The notes: generated by a model from the letters alone, not told the origin. 64,000 nt of DNA from Marinobacterium sedimentorum (GCF_024267675.1 NZ_JALDYX010000016.1:42287-106286), one strand, 5' to 3'; shown: positions 53,922 through 63,594, counted from the first letter of the stretch. Numbers and translations are program-made.

Positions 53922-54659
53922 ATGCATGACCCGGCAAACGAATCTGATCGCTTTACCATCGACGGCCAGCTGTTCGACTCGCGCCTGCTGCTCGATATTG
54001 GCTACTACCGCGACCCGCAGCGCGCCCTGATAGCCGCCAGGGCCAGTGGTGCAGAAATCATCTGTGTCTCGGTACGGCGCAACAATCTTGGCCAGCGCAA
54101 CGGCGAAGCCAATCTGCTCGACACCCTCACACCCGACGAATTCATGATCCTGCCCAGCAGTTCAGGCTGCTACAACGCAGAGGATGCCATCGCATGCTGC
54201 CGTCAGGCCCGTGAACTGCTCAACGGCCAGAACCTGGTCAAACTGGAAGTTATCGGCGATGAGCAGACGCTCTACCCCGATATAGCCGCGACCCTCAGCG
54301 CGGCACAGACGCTGATCGACGACGGCTTTCGGCTGCTGGTCTACTGCAATGACGACCCGGTCATCGCCAGGCGCCTGGAGGCCATGGGCGCCGCCGCCCT
54401 GATGCCCATGGGCGCACCGCCGGGCTCCCGCCTGACGCAGTACAACCCCGGCAACCTGCGCAGGTTCATTGATCAGGCCAGCATACCGGTGCTGCTCGGT
54501 GGTATTTGCAGCGCCTCAGATGCAGCTCTGGCCATGGAGCTGGGGTGCGATGCGGTGGTGATAGACCGGGCCATAGCCCACGCCCAGGAGCCCGTGTTAA
54601 TGGCCCAGGCCATGTGCTTTGCCGTACAGGCCGGCCGCCTGGGCTATCTGGCAGACTAA
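53922..54659 (+). CDS. thiG: Divergent thiazole synthase ThiG
   Basis: A 245-residue (beta-alpha)8 enzyme of the ThiG family that should build thiazole phosphate from deoxyxylulose phosphate, dehydroglycine and ThiS thiocarboxylate. ThiG blocks are visible: ASGAEIICVSVRRNNLGQ, NLLDTLTPDEFMILPSSSGC, and NLVKLEVIGDEQTLYPD with the imine-forming Lys and the adjacent Glu. It departs from the family: DIGYYRD replaces GTGKYKD, and PVLLGGICSASDA replaces PVLVDAGVGTASDA, losing the active-site Asp and one residue. The usual C-terminal tail is also short. It may be altered in activity or specificity. Confidence 0.82.
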   Translation: MHDPANESDRFTIDGQLFDSRLLLDIGYYRDPQRALIAARASGAEIICVSVRRNNLGQRNGEANLLDTLTPDEFMILPSSSGCYNAEDAIACCRQARELLNGQNLVKLEVIGDEQTLYPDIAATLSAAQTLIDDGFRLLVYCNDDPVIARRLEAMGAAALMPMGAPPGSRLTQYNPGNLRRFIDQASIPVLLGGICSASDAALAMELGCDAVVIDRAIAHAQEPVLMAQAMCFAVQAGRLGYLAD

Positions 54660-54667
54660 CTGCAGGC

Positions 54668-55369
54668 TCAGCCCGCCAGCGCTTGCACCCTTGCCTCAGC
54701 CAGGCGCTGCTTGGGGGCGGCAAGATCGTTCATCGGACGCGTGCGCCGGGAGGCGTGGTAGTACTCGTTGAAGACCTCGAAATAGGCGTCCAGCACCTCG
54801 GCGCTATGCCCATCCCCTATCTGCTCCAGCAAGGCGGCCGCCACCTCACAGGTGCACAGATGATGATCCTGCGCCTGGGTACGCAGATCGTAGCGGGTCT
54901 GGCGCTGGGTGCGCGGCTCTATCACCGGTACCTGATCCAGATAACGGCTGTGACGAAACATGCGCCGCGCCTGCCGCCAGGTCCCATCGAGAATAATAAA
55001 CACCGGTTCCCGGCCGGGCTTGGGCTCAAATTCCACCATGCGCTGGTCATAATCCGGGGCCGCAGGAAAAACCAGATAGGGGTCTAGCCCGGGGTTGGCG
55101 AGCTGCTCCAGCAGATCGGGCTCAGGCTCGGTACGACTCCATGCAAAGGTGCGAGACCGGGCGATGGTATCCAGAATCAGCCGGCCGGTATTGGTCGGCT
55201 TGTAGATCTCGTTACGGTGAGTCAGCAGCCAGAAGCGCGCCTGCGCCTCAACCTCAACGCGGTATTCACAAATACAGCGCAGATGCGGCAGCAGGCAGCG
55301 TTCACAGCGGGTGATTCTGGAACCCCGGGCAACAAAGGGCTTGCGCGGCGGCGCAGACAAAAAGGACAT
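54668..55369 (-). CDS. tRNA-uridine aminocarboxypropyltransferase (DTW domain)
   Basis: A 233-residue DTW-domain protein, family of TapT/YfiP, which adds the 3-amino-3-carboxypropyl group of S-adenosylmethionine to a uridine of tRNA (acp3U). An N-terminal zinc-binding CERCLLPHLRCIC cluster is followed by LLTHRNEIYKPTNTGRLI and the eponymous DGTW block (FIILDGTWRQARRMFRHS). ATG at 55369 starts MSFLSAPPRKPF; the ribosome binding site is weak, so a start further upstream cannot be excluded. It converges on thiG with 8 bp between. Confidence 0.88.
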   Translation of the reverse strand: MSFLSAPPRKPFVARGSRITRCERCLLPHLRCICEYRVEVEAQARFWLLTHRNEIYKPTNTGRLILDTIARSRTFAWSRTEPEPDLLEQLANPGLDPYLVFPAAPDYDQRMVEFEPKPGREPVFIILDGTWRQARRMFRHSRYLDQVPVIEPRTQRQTRYDLRTQAQDHHLCTCEVAAALLEQIGDGHSAEVLDAYFEVFNEYYHASRRTRPMNDLAAPKQRLAEARVQALAG

Positions 55370-55484
55370 AGAAGGAAAATCGACTCTAGTGCGGGCTGGG
55401 ATCAGGTGCAGGATAATACCGCGACCGGCGACGACATGCACAACCTGAAGCTGCGCAGATGCACAGGAACTAAAGGGCTAAGGT

Positions 55485-55985
55485 CTACTGCAGCGTCTGG
55501 CTGGCCGGGATCTGGCTGCCAAACAGCTGCGCAGGCGCCCCCCAGTCCAGCGACTGGCTGCCACGGTGCAGTAGATGCAGCACCTGATGCAGCTCGGCGT
55601 AACTGAGCACGCTGACTGCCGCCGCCTCTTCACTATCGCCGGTAAAGAAACTCAGCTGATAGCGCCCGCCGCGAAAACTGGCATCGAGCCTGTGCAGCAC
55701 AGCGGCCGGCGCCCGCGTCTGCAGCGGCGCTTCCTGCACCTGCAACGCCTCACGGGCCCGTTCGTGCTCAAACTGCGCAACGGCTTCCCGATGTTCCGGC
55801 GCCGTACGGCTTACCTGTTTTGAAGTCTGGCGAATCAACTCGTCCGCGGCGCCCAGAATGCGCAGGCACAGACGCCTAGTAAGCCAGAAATCGACCCTTG
55901 GCTGGCCGTTGTTCATATTGCCAATCAGCCGGATGCGATCTTCGCACTGGTCGTATTGAAAGGTAAAAGATCCAATATTTGTCAT
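55485..55985 (-). CDS. Hypothetical protein, 166 residues
   Basis: A soluble protein with a beta-rich start (MTNIGSFTFQYDQCEDRIRL), a helical middle, and a late block (VLSYAELHQVLHLLHRGSQSL). No signal or membrane segment. It is upstream of tapT on the same strand with a 115-bp gap. I recognise no family or catalytic motif. Confidence 0.7.
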   Translation of the reverse strand: MTNIGSFTFQYDQCEDRIRLIGNMNNGQPRVDFWLTRRLCLRILGAADELIRQTSKQVSRTAPEHREAVAQFEHERAREALQVQEAPLQTRAPAAVLHRLDASFRGGRYQLSFFTGDSEEAAAVSVLSYAELHQVLHLLHRGSQSLDWGAPAQLFGSQIPASQTLQ

Positions 55986-56233
55986 GGCCCCACCCTACCC
56001 CTATCCCCGCAAAGGGGTCAACTTTGGCCAGAAGTCAGACTCAGACCCGTTCCGTTAATGACGAAAAACGGTGCAGCCAACGCTGCCATCCATCGGCTAA
56101 AAACCCTACGCAGTTGCACAAAGAAGCCAATAAATTCAATACGTTATATATTGATGTTTGACAGTATTCCAGCACCTACTCTAGTATCGGGTGCCATCCA
56201 AACAAACGTATGAATTACTCGGGAGACAACAGG

Positions 56234-57172
56234 ATGTTATATCGCCACCTGCATTTACCTGTCTATCCCCATGTCTCCTGCCAGCCTCGCCCAGCGACCC
56301 TGCTGCGATGGGCCGCTATCCTGCTGCTGGTACTGGCGTCACTGCTGGCCGATGCCCTGGCCCTGGCGCCCCGGGCCGCAACCCAGGAGCCGCTGACGCT
56401 CGGCATACTGCCAAGGCGCAACGCGACCCTGACAACGGAACTCTTTACGCCCCTGGCCGAATACCTGAGCAAGTCGCTCGGACGCAAGATACAACTGGTC
56501 ACATCAAAGAACTTCGAGGCCTTTCTGCAGGACGTACAGGATGAGCGTTTCGATATAGTGCACTTTAACCAGTACCATTATGTCCGCTCATCCGAGCAGT
56601 ACCGCGTCATCGCCCATAACAGGGAGTTCGGCCGCAGCACTGTCGCCGGCGCACTTTATGTCAAAAAAGATAGCGGTATTACCCGCGTCGAACAGTTGCG
56701 CGGCAAGACGATTATTTTTGGCGGCGGCCAGGACGCCATGATGAGCTATATCCTGCCGCGATACCTGTTGATGCAGGCCGGTCTGCAGCCTGGTGACTAC
56801 CGGGAAATTTTTGCCAAAAGCCCACCCAACTCGCTGATAGGTCTGTACTATGACGAGGCTCAGGCCAGCGGCGCTGGCGATATTCTGATCGATCTCAAGG
56901 TCGTCAAGGACAGCGTGGACACCAGTCAGCTGACCCACCTTGCCGTCACAGAGCAGCTGTTGCACCTGCCCTGGGCTGTACGCCGCACCATGGAGGACGA
57001 CGACGCAGCACGCATTCAGGCCCTGCTTATCGGTCTCGAAGCCAGCCCGGAAGGCTTGGCAATCCTTAAACAGGCCCAAATGACTGGCATAGGAATTGCC
57101 AATGACGACAGTTACGCCCCCCACCGGCGTATCATCGATCAGGTCATGCCGCCCAGCCAGGGTCGTCACTGA
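56234..57172 (+). CDS. Orphan PhnD-like periplasmic binding protein
   Basis: A 312-residue protein with a signal peptide (LLRWAAILLLVLASLLADAL) and the PhnD/phosphate-phosphonate-binding fold (LTLGILPRRNATLTTELFTP, LAEYLSKSLGRKIQLVTSKN, FDIVHFNQYHYV, ALYVKKDSGI). ATG at 56234 with GGAG eight bases upstream is preferred over ATG at 56210. No ABC permease or ATPase is nearby; instead a membrane GGDEF/EAL protein follows after 15 bp. It therefore probably acts as a periplasmic ligand sensor for that protein. PhnD-like binders include oxyanion sensors, so a sulfur oxyanion ligand is conceivable. Confidence 0.85.
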   Translation: MLYRHLHLPVYPHVSCQPRPATLLRWAAILLLVLASLLADALALAPRAATQEPLTLGILPRRNATLTTELFTPLAEYLSKSLGRKIQLVTSKNFEAFLQDVQDERFDIVHFNQYHYVRSSEQYRVIAHNREFGRSTVAGALYVKKDSGITRVEQLRGKTIIFGGGQDAMMSYILPRYLLMQAGLQPGDYREIFAKSPPNSLIGLYYDEAQASGAGDILIDLKVVKDSVDTSQLTHLAVTEQLLHLPWAVRRTMEDDDAARIQALLIGLEASPEGLAILKQAQMTGIGIANDDSYAPHRRIIDQVMPPSQGRH

Positions 57173-57187
57173 CGACGGAGCATAGAA

Positions 57188-59251
57188 GTGCGCTTAGCCT
57201 CCAGGTTCATTCTTATTGTCAGTGGCATTCTGTCGGTAACGCTCGCACTCAACGCCTACTACTTTATTCACAGCCAGAATCAGTTGCTGGAACAGCAACT
57301 CAACGAGCGCGGACGGGTACTTGGCCACCTGATCGCACTGATCAGCCCCGAAGCCATGCTCAACTTCGATTTCCTGACCCTCAACGAATATGCCCGCGAA
57401 GTGTCGCGCCAGCGCGATGTCGTCTACGGCGTTATCGTCAACGACAAGGGCACCCCCCTCACCTCCTTTTTCAACAGCCAGGATCCCCGCGTACTGGATG
57501 CCCTGCAGGCGCTGGAGCTGGATCTGGAAACCGCCCCTCTGACACCGCCCAAAACGGCCCGGCTGGTGGCGCGCCTGTCATCCAGTCTTTATGACCTGCT
57601 GCCCATGGAGTTTCCCATCAGCCATGGTGACCGCACACTGGGCCAGCTAAAGGTCGGCATCAGTCGCGAGCAGCTGCACTCACAGACCCAACGCCAGCTA
57701 CTCATTCAAAGTTCGATCTATGGCCTGATCATTCTGTTCCTGTGCAGCGCCATCTTCTGGGTCTTCCGTTACAACGTCATGGGGCCCGTCAATCGCCTGA
57801 TGGCCGCCTCCCTCAATGTCGGCCTTGGCGAGCTGGAAGAAGTGGCGGTGACCTCAAAGGACGAACTGGGTAGCCTGGCCGAAACCTTCAATACCATGAT
57901 TCACGCCATCCGCGAGGAGCAGGCCAAACTGCACTATCAGGCCAACCATGATGCGCTGACCTCGCTGCCCAACCGCATGATGGCCATAGAACGGCTGGAC
58001 CACGAGCTGCTTCTGGCACGGCGCCACAAAGAGCTGCTTGCAGTGATCTTTATTGATCTGGACAACTTCAAGGTGGTTAACGACACCATGGGACATGCCG
58101 CCGGTGACGAGCTGCTGGCCATGCTTGGCGCCCGCCTGCGGTCCCGTCTGCGGGATGGGGATACACTGGCGCGCCTGGGCGGTGATGAATTCCTCGTACT
58201 GCTGCCGCGGGTACAGAGTATTGAGGAAGTGAAGCAGGTCGCAACACGACTGCTCGAAGCCACCTCCGAACGCCTGATGCTGCACAGCCGTGAAGTCATC
58301 GTGCATTGCAGTATCGGCATCGCACTCTACCCGGATGACGGCATCAGCGCCGAAGAACTCATGGCCAACGCCGACAATGCCATGTACCAGGCCAAAACCC
58401 CCGGCCACCTGCCCATCTGTTTCTTCACCCAGGAAATGAACGTGCGGGTACGCCAACGGCTGCAGCTTGAACAGGATCTGCACCTGGCCGTCGAGCGCGA
58501 CGAGCTGGAGCTCTACTTCCAGCCCATCTTTCAGGCCGGCCAGTGCCGGCCCATAGGGGCGGAAGTGTTGCTGCGCTGGCAACACCCGCAGAACGGCGTT
58601 ATCAGCCCGGCAACCTTTATCCCCCTGGCCGAAGCCACCGGACTGATAATCCCCATCGGCGACTGGGTGCTGCAGCAGGCCACTTCCTTGCTGCGACACT
58701 GGCTCGACCTTGGACTCGCCCCCGGTACCCTGGCGATCAACATCTCCCGCCTGCAACTGCAGGAACGACTGATTCCGGTGATCCGTGATCTGGTGACGCA
58801 GCACCGCATTCCAGCGAACGTGCTCGAGCTGGAAATGACGGAAAACATACTGCTCGATGATCACGCCGCAATCAGCAAAACCCTGGATCAGCTGCAGGCC
58901 ATGGGGCTCAAGCTCAGCCTGGACGACTTCGGCACCGGCTATTCCTCCCTCAGTTACCTGCGCCGCTTCTCCTTCGATACACTCAAGATCGATCGCAGCT
59001 TTATCCAGGGACTGCCTCAGGATCAGGACGGCTGCGCCCTCATTGGCGCCATTGTGGTGATGGCCCATCGCCTGGGGTTGCGTGTGGTTGCCGAGGGTGT
59101 GGAAACCATCGAGCAGCGCGACTTTCTGCAACAGCAGGGCTGTGACTACCTGCAGGGTTATTTGCTCGCCCGGCCCATGACAGCCGACGCCTACCGGGCG
59201 ACCCTGCCCAGCCAGGCCTGCCCGCGAATGAGTACAGACAAGGAGATGTAA
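57188..59251 (+). CDS. Membrane GGDEF/EAL c-di-GMP enzyme
   Basis: A 687-residue protein starting with GTG. TM1 (about 5-25), a periplasmic domain to about residue 170, TM2 (about 175-198), HAMP, a GGDEF domain (GGDEF at 331-335, RLGGDEFLVLLPR), then an EAL domain in which the signature is Glu459-Val-Leu (AEVLLRW). Downstream catalytic segments LEMTENILLDD, LDDFGTGYSSLSYL and VAEGVET are intact, so phosphodiesterase activity is likely as well as cyclase activity. It is placed between a PhnD-like binding protein and cytochrome genes with gaps of 15 and 6 bp. Confidence 0.93.
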   Translation: MRLASRFILIVSGILSVTLALNAYYFIHSQNQLLEQQLNERGRVLGHLIALISPEAMLNFDFLTLNEYAREVSRQRDVVYGVIVNDKGTPLTSFFNSQDPRVLDALQALELDLETAPLTPPKTARLVARLSSSLYDLLPMEFPISHGDRTLGQLKVGISREQLHSQTQRQLLIQSSIYGLIILFLCSAIFWVFRYNVMGPVNRLMAASLNVGLGELEEVAVTSKDELGSLAETFNTMIHAIREEQAKLHYQANHDALTSLPNRMMAIERLDHELLLARRHKELLAVIFIDLDNFKVVNDTMGHAAGDELLAMLGARLRSRLRDGDTLARLGGDEFLVLLPRVQSIEEVKQVATRLLEATSERLMLHSREVIVHCSIGIALYPDDGISAEELMANADNAMYQAKTPGHLPICFFTQEMNVRVRQRLQLEQDLHLAVERDELELYFQPIFQAGQCRPIGAEVLLRWQHPQNGVISPATFIPLAEATGLIIPIGDWVLQQATSLLRHWLDLGLAPGTLAINISRLQLQERLIPVIRDLVTQHRIPANVLELEMTENILLDDHAAISKTLDQLQAMGLKLSLDDFGTGYSSLSYLRRFSFDTLKIDRSFIQGLPQDQDGCALIGAIVVMAHRLGLRVVAEGVETIEQRDFLQQQGCDYLQGYLLARPMTADAYRATLPSQACPRMSTDKEM

Positions 59252-59257
59252 GTCAGC

Positions 59258-59827
59258 ATGCAACAACCCGCCCATTCGCCTGCAGTATTGCGTGCCAGAG
59301 CCGCCCGCAAAGAGACGCTGAGCGCCACCGTACGACCGCTATTGTGTGCCGTTATGCTGTTGCTGTTTGTGCTCTGGGCGCACCTGGGTTCAGGACTCGC
59401 CACCTTTTCGCACAAGACCCGCACGGAGCCCGGCTGGGAGGACTTTCGCCTGTCCTATCAGGTCGACAGCTTTGGTCGCGACGGTTATTTTGTGCGGGCC
59501 GTGCAAAACGGCTACAACCTGACGCACCACACGCCCGAGTATGCCTGGCGCTTTACCCGAAAATCATCCACCGACAGCAACAACAGCTGCAGCAGCTGCC
59601 ACAGTAATGAGGACCTCGCCTATGCCCTGGTCAACGGGGATAGATTCGAACCGGAACTGGAACGGCGTGTATCCTTCGAGGAAAGCGTGATGCGCTGCTA
59701 CGCCAAACACCTGGATGGTTTCGTGCCAACGATCTATGACCCGGCGGTGCGCGACGTGCGCATCTTTGCCCGCATGGTGGCCCATCACCTGCAACTTGGC
59801 GAAGGCAGTCTGGGGGGAGCCCCCTGA
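59258..59827 (+). CDS. Membrane-anchored monoheme c-type cytochrome, TsdA-like partner
   Basis: A 189-residue protein. A membrane helix at about 27-47 (LLCAVMLLLFVLWAHLGSGL) leads to a periplasmic domain with one heme site, CSSCH (Cys111, Cys114, His115). The C-terminal part VSFEESVMRCYAKHLDGF, with Cys147, and the following AR-MVAHH helix resemble the first-heme domain of TsdA, where a Cys is the distal heme ligand. It overlaps the next gene by one base (TGATG). It is probably the electron-transfer partner of the diheme protein. Confidence 0.8.
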   Translation: MQQPAHSPAVLRARAARKETLSATVRPLLCAVMLLLFVLWAHLGSGLATFSHKTRTEPGWEDFRLSYQVDSFGRDGYFVRAVQNGYNLTHHTPEYAWRFTRKSSTDSNNSCSSCHSNEDLAYALVNGDRFEPELERRVSFEESVMRCYAKHLDGFVPTIYDPAVRDVRIFARMVAHHLQLGEGSLGGAP

Positions 59828-60903
59828 TGGACCTCTCCCCCCGAGCCGTAAAAATTATCCAGATAGGACTCTTACTCGCCCTGCTGGCAAGCCTGTACAG
59901 CGTGGCCCAGAGCTATCATGCTGAACGGGCCCTGATTCGCCAGAACGCAGTAACGCTGACACCCGGCTGTAAGGCGAAGCTGTCGGCCTATGGACTCCAG
60001 CCCGGCGACGTCTACATCTCGCCCTATATCCAGCAAAAAACCGGCCAGCAGGTCGTCAGGCAAGGTTACAGCGCCGAAGATGTACGCGCCATCGAGCGCG
60101 GCTGCAATATCATCGACGACCTGCAGGGACAGCATGCCGAGAACAACAGGCTAGAACGCTGGAACTCGACCCGCTTTGTACGCGGCAACCAGACCAGCTG
60201 CGATCACTGCCACCAGGGCATCGGCGACAAGCAGACCCCCGACGCCGAGCCCCAGATAGGCTCCCTGAGCCTGGGCGCCTCCTGGGTCATGGCCGACATG
60301 TATGACCGCTTCACCGGCATACTGCTGCCCTACGAGCTGCGCCAGATGCAGTGCTTTATCAACTCATCCAATGGTTTCAAGCCCAATATCGCCGACGACC
60401 TGATCGGCGATGTGACCGCCTACAGCCGCTTTCTGTCCGCCGCGCTGGACCTTCGCATCGGTAATCGCTACCCCGAACAGGGTATCGATGAGGTCACCGC
60501 CTCCATGACCGACAAGCGCGGTGACGATTACGTGCGCGGGCAGTCCCTGTACCGGGACAAGTGCGCCCAGTGTCATGGCCGGCAGGGGCTGGGCACCGTT
60601 GTGGACAAGCAGGTACTGTTCCCCGCGGTGGCCGGCCCCGATGCCTTCAACCTGCAGTCACGCAACAACTTTTCATTTGTTTCGACCATCCTGCCGGGAT
60701 TTATCTGCCGCAACATGCCACTGGGCCAGGAAGGCACCCTGGAACCCCAGGAATGTCGCGACATTGCCTTTTATATCAGCAACCTGCCCAGACCCGCCGG
60801 CGACAAGCAGGGACCGCTGGCCGCTGCCTGGCAGCAGGTGATGATGTTTGTCATGCCACCCCTGGTGGCTGCCGTTGAAAACTTTCACGCCAACAAGCCG
60901 TAA
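59827..60903 (+). CDS. Diheme c-type cytochrome, TsdA-like (thiosulfate/tetrathionate family)
   Basis: A 358-residue protein with an N-terminal membrane anchor (IIQIGLLLALLASLYSVAQ). Heme 1 is CDHCH (Cys125, Cys128, His129), followed by the TsdA-like segment LRQMQCFINSSNGFKP with Cys176 as candidate axial ligand. Heme 2 is CAQCH (Cys246, Cys249, His250), with GRQGLG and a late CRNMPLG Met region. The layout follows TsdA, which oxidises thiosulfate to tetrathionate or the reverse in the periplasm. SoxA-type function is an alternative. It precedes a SulP transporter by 14 bp. Confidence 0.82.
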   Translation: MDLSPRAVKIIQIGLLLALLASLYSVAQSYHAERALIRQNAVTLTPGCKAKLSAYGLQPGDVYISPYIQQKTGQQVVRQGYSAEDVRAIERGCNIIDDLQGQHAENNRLERWNSTRFVRGNQTSCDHCHQGIGDKQTPDAEPQIGSLSLGASWVMADMYDRFTGILLPYELRQMQCFINSSNGFKPNIADDLIGDVTAYSRFLSAALDLRIGNRYPEQGIDEVTASMTDKRGDDYVRGQSLYRDKCAQCHGRQGLGTVVDKQVLFPAVAGPDAFNLQSRNNFSFVSTILPGFICRNMPLGQEGTLEPQECRDIAFYISNLPRPAGDKQGPLAAAWQQVMMFVMPPLVAAVENFHANKP

Positions 60904-60917
60904 TCCAAGGACCCAGC

Positions 60918-62477
60918 ATGCACGCCTCCCTGATGAACCGCGGCAAAGATTACGCAATCGGCAACAGCCTGCTGGTGGGCCTCACTCTGGCGGTGGTGGT
61001 CCTGCCCCAGGCCATCGCCTTTTCCACCACCCTGGCAGGGCTGCCGCCCTACTTCGGCATCTATGCCGCCATCTGGGGCGTGCTGTTCACCGCCCTGCTC
61101 AATCCTTCGCGAATATTCCACGGCGGCCCCAACAGCGCCATGTCGGCGGTGATCGGCGTGACCCTGCTGCCGGTGGCACCGCAGTTTGGCAATGACTATA
61201 TCGGCTACGCCCTGAGCCTGATCCTGATGGCCGGTGTCTTCCAGCTGCTGTTCCTGCTGATACCCGCGCTGGGGCGCATGCTGGACTTTCTCAGCGAGCC
61301 TGTGATCAACGGCATGATCTGCGGCATAGGCCTGTTTCTGATCTTCAAATCCTTTGCGGGCTTTGCCGGTCTGCCGATTAATACCGAGGTTGAATGGCCC
61401 CTGTGGATAGCCTGGCAGACTTTCCTTGCCATGCTCGAAATCGGCAATATGCATGCCATCCACATAGGCCTGGTGACGCTGGTGGTCACCGTACTGGCGC
61501 GGCAGTTCCAGCCCATTCGCAATGCCGCCATCCTGCTGGGAATCATCGCCGGCACCCTGCTGTCGGAATACCTCAACAGCCGCTATGGTCTGGAAAACAC
61601 CCTGATCGAACAGACCGCAGACATGTCTGCCATTGGCTTCGTGTTCCCGTCCATTCCGCTGTTCACGCAGGAAGCCATGCCCGATCTGATCAGCATCATT
61701 CCAGGTGCCATCACGCTGGCATTACTGGGGCTGTTCCAGACGGTGGCTGCCATGCGGCGCATGAACCGCAAGCAGGGACGTTACATCAGCGCGCGCCATG
61801 GCATTTTCGCCGACAGCCTCAGTAATTGCCTACTGCCCTTTATATCCTCGCTGCCGACCTGTGCCTCGTTCAACCGCATGTGGCTGATGCACGCCATGGG
61901 CGCTGTCAGCCGCCTGGCGGCGGTTTTCTCTGGCCTGATACTGTTGCTGCTGGTGCTGTTTTTCTCCGACCTGATCGCCATTATTCCGATCCCCGCCATG
62001 GCTGCCACCATCATGATCGTCGGCGCCAACATGATTAAGTGGTCGGATATAAAACCCCATTTCCACAACGTCCCCGAAGCCATAGTGTTTTCGACATCCT
62101 TTATATCCGTGCATATCTTTGGGCTCTTTGGCGCGGTGATCTGCGGTTCGCTGCTGGCGCTGGCCTATGCGAAATGGGAAAAAGCCCACCCCAATGTGTC
62201 TCTGGACGGCAATACTCTGCGGATCAAGGGGAACATCTATTATGGATCTCTACCGGTAATCGAATCCCTGTTTCACAAGGCCATAAACCAACAGGATGAA
62301 CTGGTAGTGGATTTCTCGGCGGTGCACCACATAGACCCGGAGGGCGTCCGCTGGCTGGCAGAGCTCCGCCAGCATGAAAAGGTACGCTTCATGGACAGAC
62401 GTAGCGGCATGGACAGACGCACCGGCAAGCGCGTCAAGCACAGCAAAACAGACCGCCGCCAGCGCCGGGTACTTTGA
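60918..62477 (+). CDS. SulP-family anion transporter with STAS domain
   Basis: A 519-residue transporter with about eleven to twelve membrane segments and a C-terminal STAS domain (LVVDFSAVHHIDPEGVRWLAE). Conserved SulP features are VVLPQAIAFSTTLAGLPPYF, GGPNSAMSAVIGV and LLPFISSLPTCASF. SulP proteins move sulfate, bicarbonate, nitrate or related anions. The tail carries tandem MDRRSGMDRRTGK repeats and is strongly basic. It ends the five-gene operon with TsdA-like cytochromes, so a sulfur anion is the favoured substrate. Confidence 0.9.
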   Translation: MHASLMNRGKDYAIGNSLLVGLTLAVVVLPQAIAFSTTLAGLPPYFGIYAAIWGVLFTALLNPSRIFHGGPNSAMSAVIGVTLLPVAPQFGNDYIGYALSLILMAGVFQLLFLLIPALGRMLDFLSEPVINGMICGIGLFLIFKSFAGFAGLPINTEVEWPLWIAWQTFLAMLEIGNMHAIHIGLVTLVVTVLARQFQPIRNAAILLGIIAGTLLSEYLNSRYGLENTLIEQTADMSAIGFVFPSIPLFTQEAMPDLISIIPGAITLALLGLFQTVAAMRRMNRKQGRYISARHGIFADSLSNCLLPFISSLPTCASFNRMWLMHAMGAVSRLAAVFSGLILLLLVLFFSDLIAIIPIPAMAATIMIVGANMIKWSDIKPHFHNVPEAIVFSTSFISVHIFGLFGAVICGSLLALAYAKWEKAHPNVSLDGNTLRIKGNIYYGSLPVIESLFHKAINQQDELVVDFSAVHHIDPEGVRWLAELRQHEKVRFMDRRSGMDRRTGKRVKHSKTDRRQRRVL

Positions 62478-62586
62478 GATTCTGGCGTTATGGCGCTAAG
62501 GCAGGTGACGAGCCGAAGCGCCTCCCTGTCGGGCAGGCGCTTGTCGTGTAGAGAGGAGCTATAAGGCAGATGGATTGAGCGGGGCC

Positions 62587-63594
62587 TTAGCCACCGGTCA
62601 TGTTCATGAAGCGAACGATCTGTACGTCACCCTCATTACTGAAGTGGTGACGCTCCGGCTTGTGCTGAATGGCTTCTACGATAGCCGCCTTGAGGCGCTC
62701 TATATCACCGGGATAGCGGCGCAGCAACGCTTTGAGATCCAGCGAATCCTCATTCCCCAGGCACAGTAGCAGGCGACCTTCCACCGTTACCCGCACCCGG
62801 TTACAGTCACCGCAGAAGTTATGACTGTGGGGCGATATAAAGCCAATACGGCTGTTGCTGTCCGCCATGCGCCAATATTTCGAGGGGCCACCGCTGGACT
62901 CGGTGGTTGGCAGCAGCGGGTAGTGCGGCTCAATCAGCGCCCGAACATCGTCGCTGGAACAGAATGTTTCGGCACGATCATGTTCCGATATCTGTCCCAG
63001 GGGCATTTCCTCGATAAAGCTGATGTCCAGGGAACGATCCCGGGCATAGCTCACCAGCTCATGTACTTCGTCGTCGTTACGCCCCTTGAGCACTACGGCA
63101 TTCAGCTTGATACGCTCGAATCCTGCTTCCCGGGCTGCCTCAATACCATCCAGCACCTGCTCCAGCCGCCCGGTACGGGTAAGACGCAGAAAGCGATCCG
63201 GCTGCAGACTGTCCAGACTGATATTCAGACGATTCACACCGGCGTCTTTTAGCTGCCGGGCATAACGGCGCAGCTGCGAGCCATTGGTCGTGACACAGAA
63301 CTCACGCAGCCCCTCCAGTTTGCCGATACCATCAAACAGAGTGATGACATCACGCCGTACCAGAGGCTCGCCACCGGTCAAACGAACCTTGTTCACGCCC
63401 AGCTCCGTGAAAGCCCTGGCAATGCTCTGAATCTCTTCCAGCGACAAGACCTGCTGGCGCGGCAGGAACGTCATGTCCTCGCCCATGCAGTAGACGCAAC
63501 GGAAATCGCAGCGGTCTGTCACCGACATCCGTACATAGGTAATCTGGCGTCCGAAGGGATCAATCAGCTGCTCAGTCGCCACAGGGCACCTCAT
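62587..63594 (-). CDS. moaA: GTP 3',8-cyclase (molybdenum cofactor synthesis)
   Basis: A 335-residue radical SAM enzyme that starts molybdopterin synthesis by rearranging GTP. The N-terminal cluster motif is CDFRCVYC after SVTDR, the C-terminal second cluster is [18 protein letters not shown], and the functional C-terminal Gly-Gly is present (MNMTGG). [10 protein letters not shown] is the SAM motif. ATG at 63594 begins [16 protein letters not shown]; the longer frame to 63669 is rejected. It stands alone, convergent with the SulP gene. Confidence 0.96.
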   Translation of the reverse strand: MRCPVATEQLIDPFGRQITYVRMSVTDRCDFRCVYCMGEDMTFLPRQQVLSLEEIQSIARAFTELGVNKVRLTGGEPLVRRDVITLFDGIGKLEGLREFCVTTNGSQLRRYARQLKDAGVNRLNISLDSLQPDRFLRLTRTGRLEQVLDGIEAAREAGFERIKLNAVVLKGRNDDEVHELVSYARDRSLDISFIEEMPLGQISEHDRAETFCSSDDVRALIEPHYPLLPTTESSGGPSKYWRMADSNSRIGFISPHSHNFCGDCNRVRVTVEGRLLLCLGNEDSLDLKALLRRYPGDIERLKAAIVEAIQHKPERHHFSNEGDVQIVRFMNMTGG

